In this document: piece by piece, positions 26,540 through 34,881 of the stretch
How the letters are laid out: every line of letters starts with the position of its first letter
Position numbering within the stretch: position 1 is the stretch's first letter
Source of the DNA: an uncultured Opitutaceae bacterium
GTDB taxonomy: Bacteria; Verrucomicrobiota; Verrucomicrobiia; Opitutales; Opitutaceae
DNA: 64,000 bases
Reading direction: 5' to 3'
Assembly (NCBI GenBank): GCA_937958045.1
Contig: CALFXL010000038.1
Span: 32,909 to 96,908, forward strand
The notes under the pieces: generated by a model
Seen by the model: the letters and a program-made list of their open reading frames with translations, nothing else
What the model was told of the DNA's origin: nothing
Database searches by the model: none
Program-made: the position numbers and the translations under genes

Positions 26540-27763
26540 CTACCAATTAAAACTCGCTGCGCGCCAGAGTTCGCGGCCGGAACGGTAGGTGGCGAGGACG
26601 TCGGCGGGGGTGACTCGGCCGACGATGCTTGCGTGAATGTGGCGCGTGGCACGGAGGTGTTCGGCGTGGAAATCGAGGACGACGAAAGTCGCGGGGAGTC
26701 CGTGCGCGAGATAACCGAAGTGGTCGCCGCCGAGCGCTGCGCGGATGTTGCTCGTGGCCATCTTGAGGATCGCGGCGGGATGGGGCTCGCGTGGATCGCC
26801 GGCCTGGGAGCGGGCGAGTTTCCAGGCGAAATCGAGTTCGGCGAATAGCGCGGGCGAGTTGAGCATGCCGTTGTCGGTGCCGATGAGCAGGTTCACGCCG
26901 GCGCGTAGCAAATCGGCCACGGGCGGGAGCGGGAGTCCAAGCGTGGCGTTGGCGCGGGGATTGATGACGGCGGTTTTTCGCGAACGCGCCATCAGGGCGA
27001 TCTCGTCGGCGTTGGCGACGGTGAGGTGCACGATCAAATGCGGATCGAACACATCGAGCGCGCGGGCGAGATCACCGCGTCCGGAGATGGCGAGGGAGGT
27101 GTCGCGATAGCCGGCGTTTTCCAGGCAATGAATCGCGCGGAGTTTGTGGCGCGTGGAGGTGATTGCGGCGATTTCGCGCCAGGCGGGATCGGTCAGGTCG
27201 TTGATGGTGCTTTCAGAAAAACCGTCGGCGACTTCGAGGATCGCGAGAAGTTCGTCGCGTGCGGGAGCGGGCAGCGGTGCGCTGTTGGCGCGAAGTTCGT
27301 CCGCGGAAAACGGAGGGCGATCGAATTGGCTGAGGATGATCGACTCGATGCCGGCGGTGTTGGCGGCGGCGCGGAGAAGGCGGGCGCCGGCGAGGCCTTG
27401 TTCGCGGAAATCGATGTGACCGACGATGCCGCAGCGTGCCATGTAGCGGAGATGCGCGAAGAGATGTGGGAGATGTTCGTCGGCGGAGAGGCGGGCGAGT
27501 TCGCGGTATTTATAGCCGTCGGGACGAAAGAACGCTTCCTCGAGCGTGAGGCCGGCGGCGCCATCGGGCAGCGCGGAGTCGCCGAGATGCGTGTGGCCGT
27601 TGTACATGCCCGGCATGACGACGAGCGCGCCGTCATCGAGTTGGTGGCAAGGCGCGTCGAGCTCGATCGCGGTGATGGAATCGTGAACCCAGGCAAAACG
27701 TCGCGCGCGATGCGGCACCAAGTCAGGGCCGTGAAGAACGATACAATCGCGGAGTTCGGGCAT
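26540..27763 (-). CDS. Amidohydrolase-superfamily enzyme (TRZ/ATZ-like)
   Basis: The 407-residue protein has the metal site VMPGMYNGHTHLGD (HxH), an ordered barrel with AIHCLENAG and LIVHLTVAN supplying further histidines, and the terminal Asp in LLIGTDNGM. The C-terminal beta domain (LPATFVVLDFHAEHLRATRH, GRVTPADVLATYRSGRELW) is that of deaminase/chlorohydrolase-type amidohydrolases. Such enzymes deaminate or dechlorinate ring compounds or open cyclic amides; no substrate can be assigned. Its neighbour is an NMT1/THI5-like binding protein, separated by repeat-rich sequence. Confidence 0.8.
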   Translation of the reverse strand: MPELRDCIVLHGPDLVPHRARRFAWVHDSITAIELDAPCHQLDDGALVVMPGMYNGHTHLGDSALPDGAAGLTLEEAFFRPDGYKYRELARLSADEHLPHLFAHLRYMARCGIVGHIDFREQGLAGARLLRAAANTAGIESIILSQFDRPPFSADELRANSAPLPAPARDELLAILEVADGFSESTINDLTDPAWREIAAITSTRHKLRAIHCLENAGYRDTSLAISGRGDLARALDVFDPHLIVHLTVANADEIALMARSRKTAVINPRANATLGLPLPPVADLLRAGVNLLIGTDNGMLNSPALFAELDFAWKLARSQAGDPREPHPAAILKMATSNIRAALGGDHFGYLAHGLPATFVVLDFHAEHLRATRHIHASIVGRVTPADVLATYRSGRELWRAASFNW

Positions 27764-27790
27764 GGCTCGGCGCGGCGTCAGCCGCGCCGC

Positions 27791-27820
27791 GAGTTGAGGG
27801 TTGAAGGATACAGTTGAAGG
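27791..27820 (+). repeat. Degenerate heptad-like tandem repeat
   Basis: Units of roughly 7 bp: GAGTTGA, GGGTTGA, AGGATAC, AGTTGAA. It is one of a family of short-period arrays in this region, in the gap between the amidohydrolase and the binding-protein genes. It is less regular than the others. Confidence 0.45.
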
Positions 27821-27854
27821 AGATCAGCAAGTGGCGGGCCGAGATGTGGGCACT

Positions 27855-27881
27855 GAGGTAGTTAGTAGTTGGTAGTTAACC
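27855..27881 (+). repeat. Heptad tandem repeat GGTAGTT/AGTAGTT
   Basis: Three 7-bp units GGTAGTT, AGTAGTT, GGTAGTT in a row with partial units at the edges. Bases 27864-27874 (AGTAGTTGGTA) are a perfect inverted copy of 27938-27948 in the next array, so the pair can form a long hairpin. Confidence 0.65.
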
Positions 27882-27918
27882 GTTGGGATGCAGCCGGCGG
27901 GGCGGAAGACGCATGCGA

Positions 27919-27950
27919 CCAACTACTCATTACTCATTACCAACTACTCC
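27919..27950 (-). repeat. Heptad tandem repeat, inverted copy
   Basis: On the plus strand the units read CCAACTA, CTCATTA, CTCATTA, CCAACTA, CTC with an exact 7-bp period. On the minus strand it belongs to the same AGTAGTT-type family as 27855-27881. The stop codon of the binding-protein gene (TAG, 27944-27946) lies inside the array. Confidence 0.7.
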
Positions 27951-28954
27951 GTCGACGATGGCGCGAGGACATCGGCGACGGTGAGGTTTTTTTTGAGGAT
28001 GTTGAGTTCGCGCAGTTGGTTGAGCTGCGTTTGGAAACGTTCGGGGGAGAGGCGGCCGATTTGGGAGGCGTCGGTGGCGTCGCGGCCGACGACGAGTTTT
28101 TCGTCGATGATCATCTGGCGGGAGAACGCGAGGAAGTCGTCGGTCGCGCCGGGGTTGACGGCTTTCATGAGCGCGTGGGCGGGCGCTGGATCGCCTTCGA
28201 GGTAGTCTTGCCAGCCGCGAACGTAGGCGCGGTAGAACGCGCGGGCGGCGTCGGGGTTTTCCGCGAGCCAGGTTTTGTTGGCGATGACGGTGACATAGGC
28301 GTCGAAGCCGGCCTCCCACGGATAAAGGTATTTCGTTTTCACGGTGCCCTTGCTCTCGCGGGCGACGTTGAAGGGCTCGGCGATGTAGAAGGCCTGTTGG
28401 ATGAAATTTTTGTCGGCGATGAAGTTGGCCAAGGAGAAGTTTTGCGGGATGATGCCGAACTCGATTTTGTATTTGTTTTTCAAATACGCCAGGAACGCCC
28501 ACTCGGGTCGCGCCATGACGGTTTTGCCGTCGAGCTCTTCGAAGCGCGAAAGGGGATTGTCGGCGTGCAACATCAGGACGGACGGATCGTGCTGAAAAAC
28601 GGCGGCGAAGTTGGTGACGGGCACGCCCTGAGCGATGGCGAGGATGGTGTTGGTGCTGTCGGCCTGGCCGAATTGCGCGTGATTGCTGGCGACTTTTTGC
28701 GTGGCGAACGCGTTGGGGCCGCCGGGGATCAACGTGACTTCGAGACCCTCTTCGCGGAAGAAACCGCGCGCGAGCGCTTGATAAAAACCGCCGTGCTCGG
28801 GCTCGGCGACCCAGTCGAGCTGGACCGTGATTTTGGTTGGCGATTGAGCGGAGCGGGACGAGTCGGCGGAGGAATCGTTGGCCGGCTTTTTCCCGCAAGC
28901 GGAGAAGAGGAGCGCCGGGATGATCAGGAAAGGGACGGTGCGAAGCAGAGACAT
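27944..28954 (-). CDS. NMT1/THI5-like ABC substrate-binding lipoprotein
   Basis: A 336-residue lipoprotein. ATG 28954 gives MSLLRTVPFLIIPALLFSAC, with the lipobox Cys at residue 20. The mature part opens with the family signature VQLDWVAEPEHGGFYQALAR and GFFREEGLEV. SNHAQFGQAD and an AEP segment in the ligand site follow. Homologues bind thiamine pyrimidine precursors (ThiY), riboflavin or alkanesulfonate-like ligands with an ABC permease and ATPase. No partner permease or ATPase of that class is adjacent. The 3' end runs into a heptad array. Confidence 0.85.
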   Translation of the reverse strand: MSLLRTVPFLIIPALLFSACGKKPANDSSADSSRSAQSPTKITVQLDWVAEPEHGGFYQALARGFFREEGLEVTLIPGGPNAFATQKVASNHAQFGQADSTNTILAIAQGVPVTNFAAVFQHDPSVLMLHADNPLSRFEELDGKTVMARPEWAFLAYLKNKYKIEFGIIPQNFSLANFIADKNFIQQAFYIAEPFNVARESKGTVKTKYLYPWEAGFDAYVTVIANKTWLAENPDAARAFYRAYVRGWQDYLEGDPAPAHALMKAVNPGATDDFLAFSRQMIIDEKLVVGRDATDASQIGRLSPERFQTQLNQLRELNILKKNLTVADVLAPSSTE

Positions 28955-28962
28955 ATGGCTTT

Positions 28963-28980
28963 GGACAGGATGGGCGGGAT
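28963..28980 (+). repeat. 9-bp tandem repeat
   Basis: Two units GGACAGGAT and GGGCGGGAT directly upstream of the binding-protein start codon. Confidence 0.45.
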
Positions 28981-28999
28981 TAACGAAACGGGGATGGGG

Positions 29000-29041
29000 A
29001 ACGCACAACGCTCAACGTTTAACGCGTAACGTTCAAGTGAG
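29000..29041 (+). repeat. Heptad tandem repeat AACGNNN
   Basis: Six consecutive 7-bp units: AACGCAC, AACGCTC, AACGTTT, AACGCGT, AACGTTC, AAGTGAG. The first four bases of five units are invariant while the last three vary. It sits in the divergent gap between the binding-protein gene and polX. Confidence 0.75.
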
Positions 29042-29113
29042 TGGATGAAGGTTTCCGGCCATGCGGGAGGGCGCTGCGGGAGGGAACACCGAAGCTCCCG
29101 GCGGTTGGAGAAA

Positions 29114-29149
29114 TTTTCGTGGCTTTCGTGAGTTTCGTGGTTCTCTGGG
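29114..29149 (+). repeat. 9-bp tandem repeat upstream of polX
   Basis: Units TTTTCGTGG, CTTTCGTGA, GTTTCGTGG, TTCTCTGGG with exact 9-bp period. It ends 4 nt before the polX GTG start and may occupy its ribosome-binding region. Confidence 0.65.
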
Positions 29150-29153
29150 AACC

Positions 29154-30899
29154 GTGAACAAAAACGAGATTGCCGATGTGCTGAACGATATCGCGGTGCT
29201 GCTGGAATTGAAGGGCGAGAATCCTTTCAAGACTCGCGCGTATCAGACGGGTGCGCGCACGCTCGAAGCGTTGGAAGAAGATCTGGCGGTGGTGATCGCG
29301 GAAGGGCGGTTGGGAAAAATCAAAGGTTTCGGCGAAGCGCTCGTGCAGAAGATCACGGAGCTGCACACGACGGGACGATTGAAGTTTTATGAAGATCTAA
29401 AAGCCAGCGTGGCGCCGGGACTGGTGGCGATGCTGGAGATCCCCGGCCTCGGCGCGAAGAAGATCAAAGCGCTCAACGAACAACTCGGCATCGACACGAT
29501 CGAAGCGCTCGCGAAGGCGTGCGCGGAAGGGAAGATCGCGGCGCTGCCGGGCTTTGGCGAAAAATCGCAGGAGAAAATTCTGGCGGGCATCCGCAATCGT
29601 GAGGCGTACGCGAAGCGGCATTTGCGCGCGTTGGCGTTTGATGTGGCGGAGCCGATCCTCGCGGGATTGCGCGAACTGCCGCAGGTGCGTCGCGCGGAGC
29701 ATGCGGGAAGTTTGCGACGCGGTATGGAGACGGTGGGCGACTTGGATTTTATCGTCGCGGCGACGGAGGTCGCGCCGGTAGTCGAGTGGTTTGTGTCGCG
29801 GCCCGGCGTGAAAGAAGTGACGGCCCGCGGCGAAACGAAAGCGAGCGTGCGCTACGAAAGCGGTCTTCAGGCCGATCTGCGCATCGTGCCGGAGGATCAG
29901 TTTATTTTTGCGCTGCATCATTTCACCGGTTCGAAGGATCACAACGTGCAGATGCGTCAACGTGCGCTCGCGCGCGGCTTGAGTCTGAGCGAGTGGGGCC
30001 TGGTGCCGGCGGAAGGCGAAGGCACGGTGAAAGCGAAAGCGGCGGGCGGTCAGGATCTCGTGATGGACGAGATCGAGTTGTTCGCGCGACTGGGGCTGCG
30101 CTTCATCCCGCCGGAGTTACGCGAAGGACTCGGCGAGATCGAAGCGGCGGAGAAAGGCGGGCTGCCGCAATTGCTCGAACCAAGCGATCTGCGCGGCGCG
30201 TTTCACAATCACACGACGGCGTCGGATGGCCGAAATACGCTCAACGAAATGGCGGCCGCGGCGGACGCGCTGGGCTGGGATTATCTCGGAATCGCGGATC
30301 ACTCGAAGGCGAGTTTTCAGGCGAACGGTCTCAACGAAGCGCGCCTCATGGAACAATGCGCGGCGATCGATGCGTTGAACGCTTCGGGAAAATTTCGCGT
30401 ACGTGTGCTCAAAGGCACGGAGTGCGACATCCTCGCGGATGGACGCCTGGACTTCGACGATGCGACGCTCGCGCAACTCGATTACGTGGTGGCGTCGGTG
30501 CACAACGCGTTTGCGCAGACCGAAGAGGTGATGACGGCGCGCATCATCCGCGCAATCGAATCACCGCACGTGCACATGCTGGGACATCTCACCGGCCGCC
30601 TGTTGCTCCAGCGCGAAGCTTACGCAGTGAATGTGGGCAAAGTGATCGATGCGGCGATCGCGAATCAGGTGGCGATCGAGTTGAATGCGAGTCCATGGCG
30701 GCTCGATATGGACTGGCGTCATTGGCGACGTGCGGCGGAGCGCGGTTTGTTGTGTGTGATCAATCCCGATGCGCACGACACGGCCGGACTCTCGCACGTG
30801 GCGCACGGTGTGATCGCTGCGCGCAAAGGCTGGCTCACAAAAGCGCATGTGCTCAACACACGCACACTCGCCGATGTGCTCACGTGGTTGAAGCGGTGA
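29154..30899 (+). CDS. polX: DNA polymerase X family protein with PHP domain
   Basis: A 581-residue PolX. Helix-hairpin-helix regions occur near the start (GENPFKTRAYQTGARTLEAL; LEIPGLGAKKIKALNEQLG; LPGFGEKSQEKIL). The nucleotidyltransferase site is AGSLRRGMETVGDLDFIV with the catalytic Asp pair, and LQADLRIV supplies the third. The C-terminal PHP phosphoesterase domain has FHNHTTASDGRNTL, GIADHS, KGTECDIL and NPDAHDTAGL. Family members fill gaps in base-excision repair and have 3'-5' exonuclease activity. I chose GTG 29154 (MNKNEIADVLNDIAV is the conserved N-terminus); the upstream in-frame extension is repeat sequence. Confidence 0.93.
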   Translation: MNKNEIADVLNDIAVLLELKGENPFKTRAYQTGARTLEALEEDLAVVIAEGRLGKIKGFGEALVQKITELHTTGRLKFYEDLKASVAPGLVAMLEIPGLGAKKIKALNEQLGIDTIEALAKACAEGKIAALPGFGEKSQEKILAGIRNREAYAKRHLRALAFDVAEPILAGLRELPQVRRAEHAGSLRRGMETVGDLDFIVAATEVAPVVEWFVSRPGVKEVTARGETKASVRYESGLQADLRIVPEDQFIFALHHFTGSKDHNVQMRQRALARGLSLSEWGLVPAEGEGTVKAKAAGGQDLVMDEIELFARLGLRFIPPELREGLGEIEAAEKGGLPQLLEPSDLRGAFHNHTTASDGRNTLNEMAAAADALGWDYLGIADHSKASFQANGLNEARLMEQCAAIDALNASGKFRVRVLKGTECDILADGRLDFDDATLAQLDYVVASVHNAFAQTEEVMTARIIRAIESPHVHMLGHLTGRLLLQREAYAVNVGKVIDAAIANQVAIELNASPWRLDMDWRHWRRAAERGLLCVINPDAHDTAGLSHVAHGVIAARKGWLTKAHVLNTRTLADVLTWLKR

Positions 30900-30920
30900 G
30901 CGCCGCGGCGTGGTGCGGCG

Positions 30921-33176
30921 TTATCGTTTCGTGATTTTTTCGACACGGACGGCGCAGGCTTTGTAGCTCGGCTGGCGCGAATGCGGATCGAAAGCCGGAA
31001 AGGTGAGGCAATTCACCGTGCTGAAATGCATCGGCAGATAAATCTGTCCGGGCTGCACGGTGCTGGTGATGAACGCGAGCGCTTCGGCTTCGCCGCGGCG
31101 CGAGCGGACGCGAACACGATCGTGCGCGGAGATGCGCAGACGCGCGGCATCGGTCGGATTGATTTCCACGTAGAGCTCGCGCGGCGCGAGTTTGCGAAGG
31201 ACGTCGCTCTTGTCGGTGCGCGAGCCGGTGTGCCATTGCGCGGACGAACCGCGACCCGTGAGAAGAATTAACGGAAACTCCGCATCGGGCGGCTCTGGCA
31301 TGGGACGCGGTTCATCGAAAAGAAAACGCGCGCGCCCATCGGCGGTGAAGAATCTGCCATCGGCGAAAAGACGACGACCGCGTGGCGGCTGAGCCGATTC
31401 TGGAAGGTCGGATGCCGAAGGAGCGGAGGTGGATTTGGCCGCGTCCTCTTCTGTATAAGGCCACTGGATACCGCCGGCGCGATCGATGTGGTCGTAATCG
31501 CGAATGCCGGTGAAGTCGCAGGGCTGCCCGCGGGAAAGTTCCTTGAGAATCTGGAAAGTCGCCGCGGGCGACGTCCAACGCTCGAAGAGATGACCGCAGC
31601 CCCACGCGCCGGCGACGAGTTTGAAAATGGCGAAGTCGCTGAGCGCGAGACCGGGCGCGCGCGAGACTTTTTTCACGATGCCCAAGCGCCGCTCGGAGTT
31701 GATGATCACGCCGTCCTTTTCGCCCCAGCCGGCGGCAGGCAACACGAGATCGGCCATGCGCGCGGTTTCGGTCGTGGCGTACATGTCCTGCACGACGAGG
31801 AAATCGAGTTTCTCGCGGAGCTCGGGAAAACGTTTTTGGTTGATCCACGAGTGCGCGGTGTTGGTCGCGATGATCCAGAGCCCGCGAATCTCGCCGCGAT
31901 CGATGCCGTCAAGAATCTGGTCGTACGCCCAACCGGCTTGATCGGGGATGACCGCGGGATCGAGATCGAGCACGCGCGCGACATGTTCGCGATGATCGCT
32001 GCGCGTGAAATCGTATCCACCGATCAATGACGTCGCGTTGGCGAACAGACGCGACCCCATCGCGTTGCACTGTCCGGTGATCGAGTTGGCGCCGGTGCCG
32101 GGACGACCGATGTTGCCGGTCATCAGTGCGAGATTGATGATGGCCTGCGCGGTGCGGGTGGACTCGTGGCCTTGGTTAACGCCCATCGTCCACCAGAACG
32201 AAACACGTTCGCGCGTGGCGATGATCTCGACGAGACGTTCGATCGTGAAGGCCTCGATGCCCGTTTCGCGCACGATACGATCGAGCGTGAACGGTTTCAC
32301 GAACTCGGCGAATTCGGCGAAGTGCGCGGTGTGTGCGTCGACAAATGTACGATCGATCGCGCCGCGCGCGATGAGGAGGTGGGCGATACCGTAGAGCAGC
32401 ACGAGATCGCTCTTGGGCTGAATCGGCAGATGCAACGTGGCGGCCATCGCGGTCTCGGTGCGACGAGGATCGATGACGACGATCTCGGGATCGCGTTGGT
32501 TCATCATCACACGCTGCCAGAGAATCGGATGCGCGATGCAGGGATTGGCGCCGATGAAGATGAGCGCGTCGCTTTGTTCGAAATCGTCGTACGAGAACGG
32601 CGGCGCATCGAAGCCAAAGGATTGTTTATAGGCGACGTGCGAGGTGGCCATGCACTGGCGCGTGTTGGAATCGATGTGGCGCATGCCCATGCCGAACTTC
32701 GCCAACGCGCCGAGGAGCGCCATTTCCTCCATGACGATCTGCCCCGTGCCGAGGAAGGAGAGCGCGGCCGGACCATGACGCTGTTGGATGCCCTTGAACG
32801 CCGTGACCATCGCATCGAGTGCGGTCGGCCAATCGACGGGCTCGAGACGACCGTTCACGCGATTGCGCAGCAATGGCGTTGTCGCGCGATCAGGCGCGGC
32901 GAGCGGCGTGAGCGCCTCCCAGCCCTTGGGGCAGGCCATGCCCTGATTGACCGGATAATCGCGATTCGCGGACAGATTGATCGCCTGACCCTGTTCGTTG
33001 AGATGGACTTTGAGCGAGCAACCTGTGCTGCAAAAACCGCAGACCATGTCGGTCGTGCTGACGGGGGCCAGACGCGACGGAACGTGACCGAGACCAAAAT
33101 CGCCGGGACGCAACACGAGCTCGCTGGTCATCGGTCCCTGGCGGGCGTGAAGGAGATCTTCGAGAGGCGAAAACAT
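30921..33176 (-). CDS. nasA: Assimilatory nitrate reductase, molybdopterin catalytic subunit
   Basis: The 751-residue protein is a bis-MGD molybdoenzyme of the Nap/Nas type. The N-terminal [4Fe-4S] site is CGFCSTGC with a fourth Cys in MACPKGW (residues 46, 49, 53, 82). SNTRQCMATSHVAYK places the Mo ligand at about Cys175. The dinucleotide-binding domain starts at GRGSSAQWHTGSRTDKS. There is no extra [2Fe-2S] domain at the C-terminus and no signal peptide, so it is cytoplasmic. It is last in the minus-strand nitrate cluster, 18 nt after the iron-sulfur/anchor fusion that probably supplies its electrons. Confidence 0.92.
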   Translation of the reverse strand: MFSPLEDLLHARQGPMTSELVLRPGDFGLGHVPSRLAPVSTTDMVCGFCSTGCSLKVHLNEQGQAINLSANRDYPVNQGMACPKGWEALTPLAAPDRATTPLLRNRVNGRLEPVDWPTALDAMVTAFKGIQQRHGPAALSFLGTGQIVMEEMALLGALAKFGMGMRHIDSNTRQCMATSHVAYKQSFGFDAPPFSYDDFEQSDALIFIGANPCIAHPILWQRVMMNQRDPEIVVIDPRRTETAMAATLHLPIQPKSDLVLLYGIAHLLIARGAIDRTFVDAHTAHFAEFAEFVKPFTLDRIVRETGIEAFTIERLVEIIATRERVSFWWTMGVNQGHESTRTAQAIINLALMTGNIGRPGTGANSITGQCNAMGSRLFANATSLIGGYDFTRSDHREHVARVLDLDPAVIPDQAGWAYDQILDGIDRGEIRGLWIIATNTAHSWINQKRFPELREKLDFLVVQDMYATTETARMADLVLPAAGWGEKDGVIINSERRLGIVKKVSRAPGLALSDFAIFKLVAGAWGCGHLFERWTSPAATFQILKELSRGQPCDFTGIRDYDHIDRAGGIQWPYTEEDAAKSTSAPSASDLPESAQPPRGRRLFADGRFFTADGRARFLFDEPRPMPEPPDAEFPLILLTGRGSSAQWHTGSRTDKSDVLRKLAPRELYVEINPTDAARLRISAHDRVRVRSRRGEAEALAFITSTVQPGQIYLPMHFSTVNCLTFPAFDPHSRQPSYKACAVRVEKITKR

Positions 33177-33194
33177 GAAAAAAGGGAGGGCGTT

Positions 33195-34814
33195 TCAGGA
33201 GATGACGCCGGGCATCTTCGGTGCGACGACCGCGCGGAAATACAGATAACGCTCGGCGAGTTCGCCGGTGGCGATCATCGCAAACACGAACCACGCGAGA
33301 AACGGTTGTCGTGGAAAATTGGATACAAGAAGTGCGCCGATAAAAAGCGCGGCCAGCGGTAGCGCGACGCGCATGCCGTGGACGGTTCGGAAATATCCCG
33401 TGAGCAACCGGGCTGTTTTGAGCGGCGCCGTGGGAGTGTCGTCATCGCTGTCGAGCGGACGGAGCACGCGGATCTCAACGGCGAGTTTGAGAAGAATGAC
33501 TGCGGCAAGCGGGAGGAGCTGGGTTCCCGTTGGATCGATGGCGAAGTGAGCGGCGGCGCCGAGGACAACGGCTGCGCCGAGGAAACGCGGGAAGGTTTGC
33601 GATGCGCGCCAAAGATCGCGGCGCGTATCCACGTAGATCATACACGAACACACAAGGGCGACGACACCGAGCGCGGCGGACGCGGCGACAAAAACCTGAC
33701 GATGCGCTTCCAGCTTGGTGAGCGGCGCGGCGATGAGCGCGGGAACCGGAAGGGCGGGAAAGGCTGTGGGGAGAGCGCTGAGGAGGGTTGTGCTGGCGAG
33801 TCCGAACCAGAGACCGAAGAGGATCGCTTCGCGACTGAGCCAGGAACGGCGCCAGCCGAGGAAAATGCGCCACGCGCGCAGCGGCTGTCCCAGATGGAAA
33901 ACGCTGGCGAACAGCCCGGCGGCGCCCGCGAGCCAGCCGAGCAAAGTAAGAGGCGTGGCGCCGGCTGGCGAAAATGCCGCCGAGAGAAAACAGCCCACCG
34001 CCAGCGGCATCAAGGTGAGCATAAAAACAAGCGGCCAGTGGGGATGCTGAGGGCGCAGCGAGGCGGCGTCGGCGGCGATGATTTCGGGCGGTATTGAACG
34101 ATTGGATACAAACCGTGTTGTCGGCCAGGTGTATTCGGGCGAAGGCGCGCCGCGAAGAAAGTCGGAGGTGTCGAGGACAAGATTGCCGTCCACATGCGTG
34201 GTGACGGTGACGATCTTGATCGCGTGCGTGGGACAGGCCTGCACGCAGGCGGGCGCCTCGTCGTGGGCGAGGCGATGGTGGCACATGTCGCATTTGCGGA
34301 CGATGCCGAGGCGCTCGTTGTATTTGGGAACGTCATACGGGCACTTCAGTACGCAGTACTGACAACCGATGCATTGATCATCGAGATGGCGAACGATGCC
34401 CGTGAGCGGATCTTTCTCGTAGGCGAGCACCGGACATCCATTGAGACACCCAGGATCTGCGCAGTGATGGCAGGCGGTGGTGACCGTCTGCTGAAACGGA
34501 TGCGAGCGTGTGCCTCCGACGAGAAGACCCACGTCGCGCCAGGTTTCTTCGTGATCGAGACCGTTGAGCGAATGGCAACCGGCGACGCAGGCCTTGCAGC
34601 CGGTGCATGCATCGAGATCGACCTCGAAGGCGTATTGCTCGCCGGGACCCGGTTTTGAAAGCGGAATGAGGTCGCGGTAAACGGGCGCCATCGCCGGGTC
34701 GGGCGGATTGTCGTGCGTTTGAGAAAAGCGCGCGACGGGCGTCTGCAGGCGCTGCTGTGCGGCGAGATATTCGTCGATCAGCGTGCGCGTGCTGTTGTGG
34801 TTAGGTGCGACCAA
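33195..34814 (-). CDS. Fused DmsB-type iron-sulfur and DmsC-type membrane-anchor protein
   Basis: The 539-residue protein joins two normally separate subunits. Residues about 60-230 hold sixteen cysteines for four [4Fe-4S] clusters (CTGCKACVAGC; CHHCADPGCLNGC; CIGCQYCVLKC; CDMCHH with CVQAC). From about 265 to the end there are eight or so membrane helices of the DmsC anchor type. It would take electrons from membrane quinol and pass them to the nitrate reductase encoded next. The first usable start is TTG at 34814; the N-terminal 40 residues are weakly conserved, so a later start is possible. Confidence 0.88.
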   Translation of the reverse strand: MVAPNHNSTRTLIDEYLAAQQRLQTPVARFSQTHDNPPDPAMAPVYRDLIPLSKPGPGEQYAFEVDLDACTGCKACVAGCHSLNGLDHEETWRDVGLLVGGTRSHPFQQTVTTACHHCADPGCLNGCPVLAYEKDPLTGIVRHLDDQCIGCQYCVLKCPYDVPKYNERLGIVRKCDMCHHRLAHDEAPACVQACPTHAIKIVTVTTHVDGNLVLDTSDFLRGAPSPEYTWPTTRFVSNRSIPPEIIAADAASLRPQHPHWPLVFMLTLMPLAVGCFLSAAFSPAGATPLTLLGWLAGAAGLFASVFHLGQPLRAWRIFLGWRRSWLSREAILFGLWFGLASTTLLSALPTAFPALPVPALIAAPLTKLEAHRQVFVAASAALGVVALVCSCMIYVDTRRDLWRASQTFPRFLGAAVVLGAAAHFAIDPTGTQLLPLAAVILLKLAVEIRVLRPLDSDDDTPTAPLKTARLLTGYFRTVHGMRVALPLAALFIGALLVSNFPRQPFLAWFVFAMIATGELAERYLYFRAVVAPKMPGVIS

Positions 34815-34820
34815 GGAAGG

Positions 34821-34855
34821 GTGAAAGGTGAAGAGTGAAAGGTGAAAGGACGTGA
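34821..34855 (+). repeat. Heptad tandem repeat GTGAAAG
   Basis: Units GTGAAAG, GTGAAGA, GTGAAAG, GTGAAAG, GACGTGA with exact 7-bp period. It lies between the diflavin reductase stop and the start of the anchor-fusion gene, i.e. inside the nitrate operon. Confidence 0.75.
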
Positions 34856-34881
34856 AGGAAAACTCCCGCGTATTCAGCGAT

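Noticed and set aside
27855..27950. Possible CRISPR-like repeat arrays
   Set aside because: The periods are 7 bp with no spacers and no cas gene is nearby.
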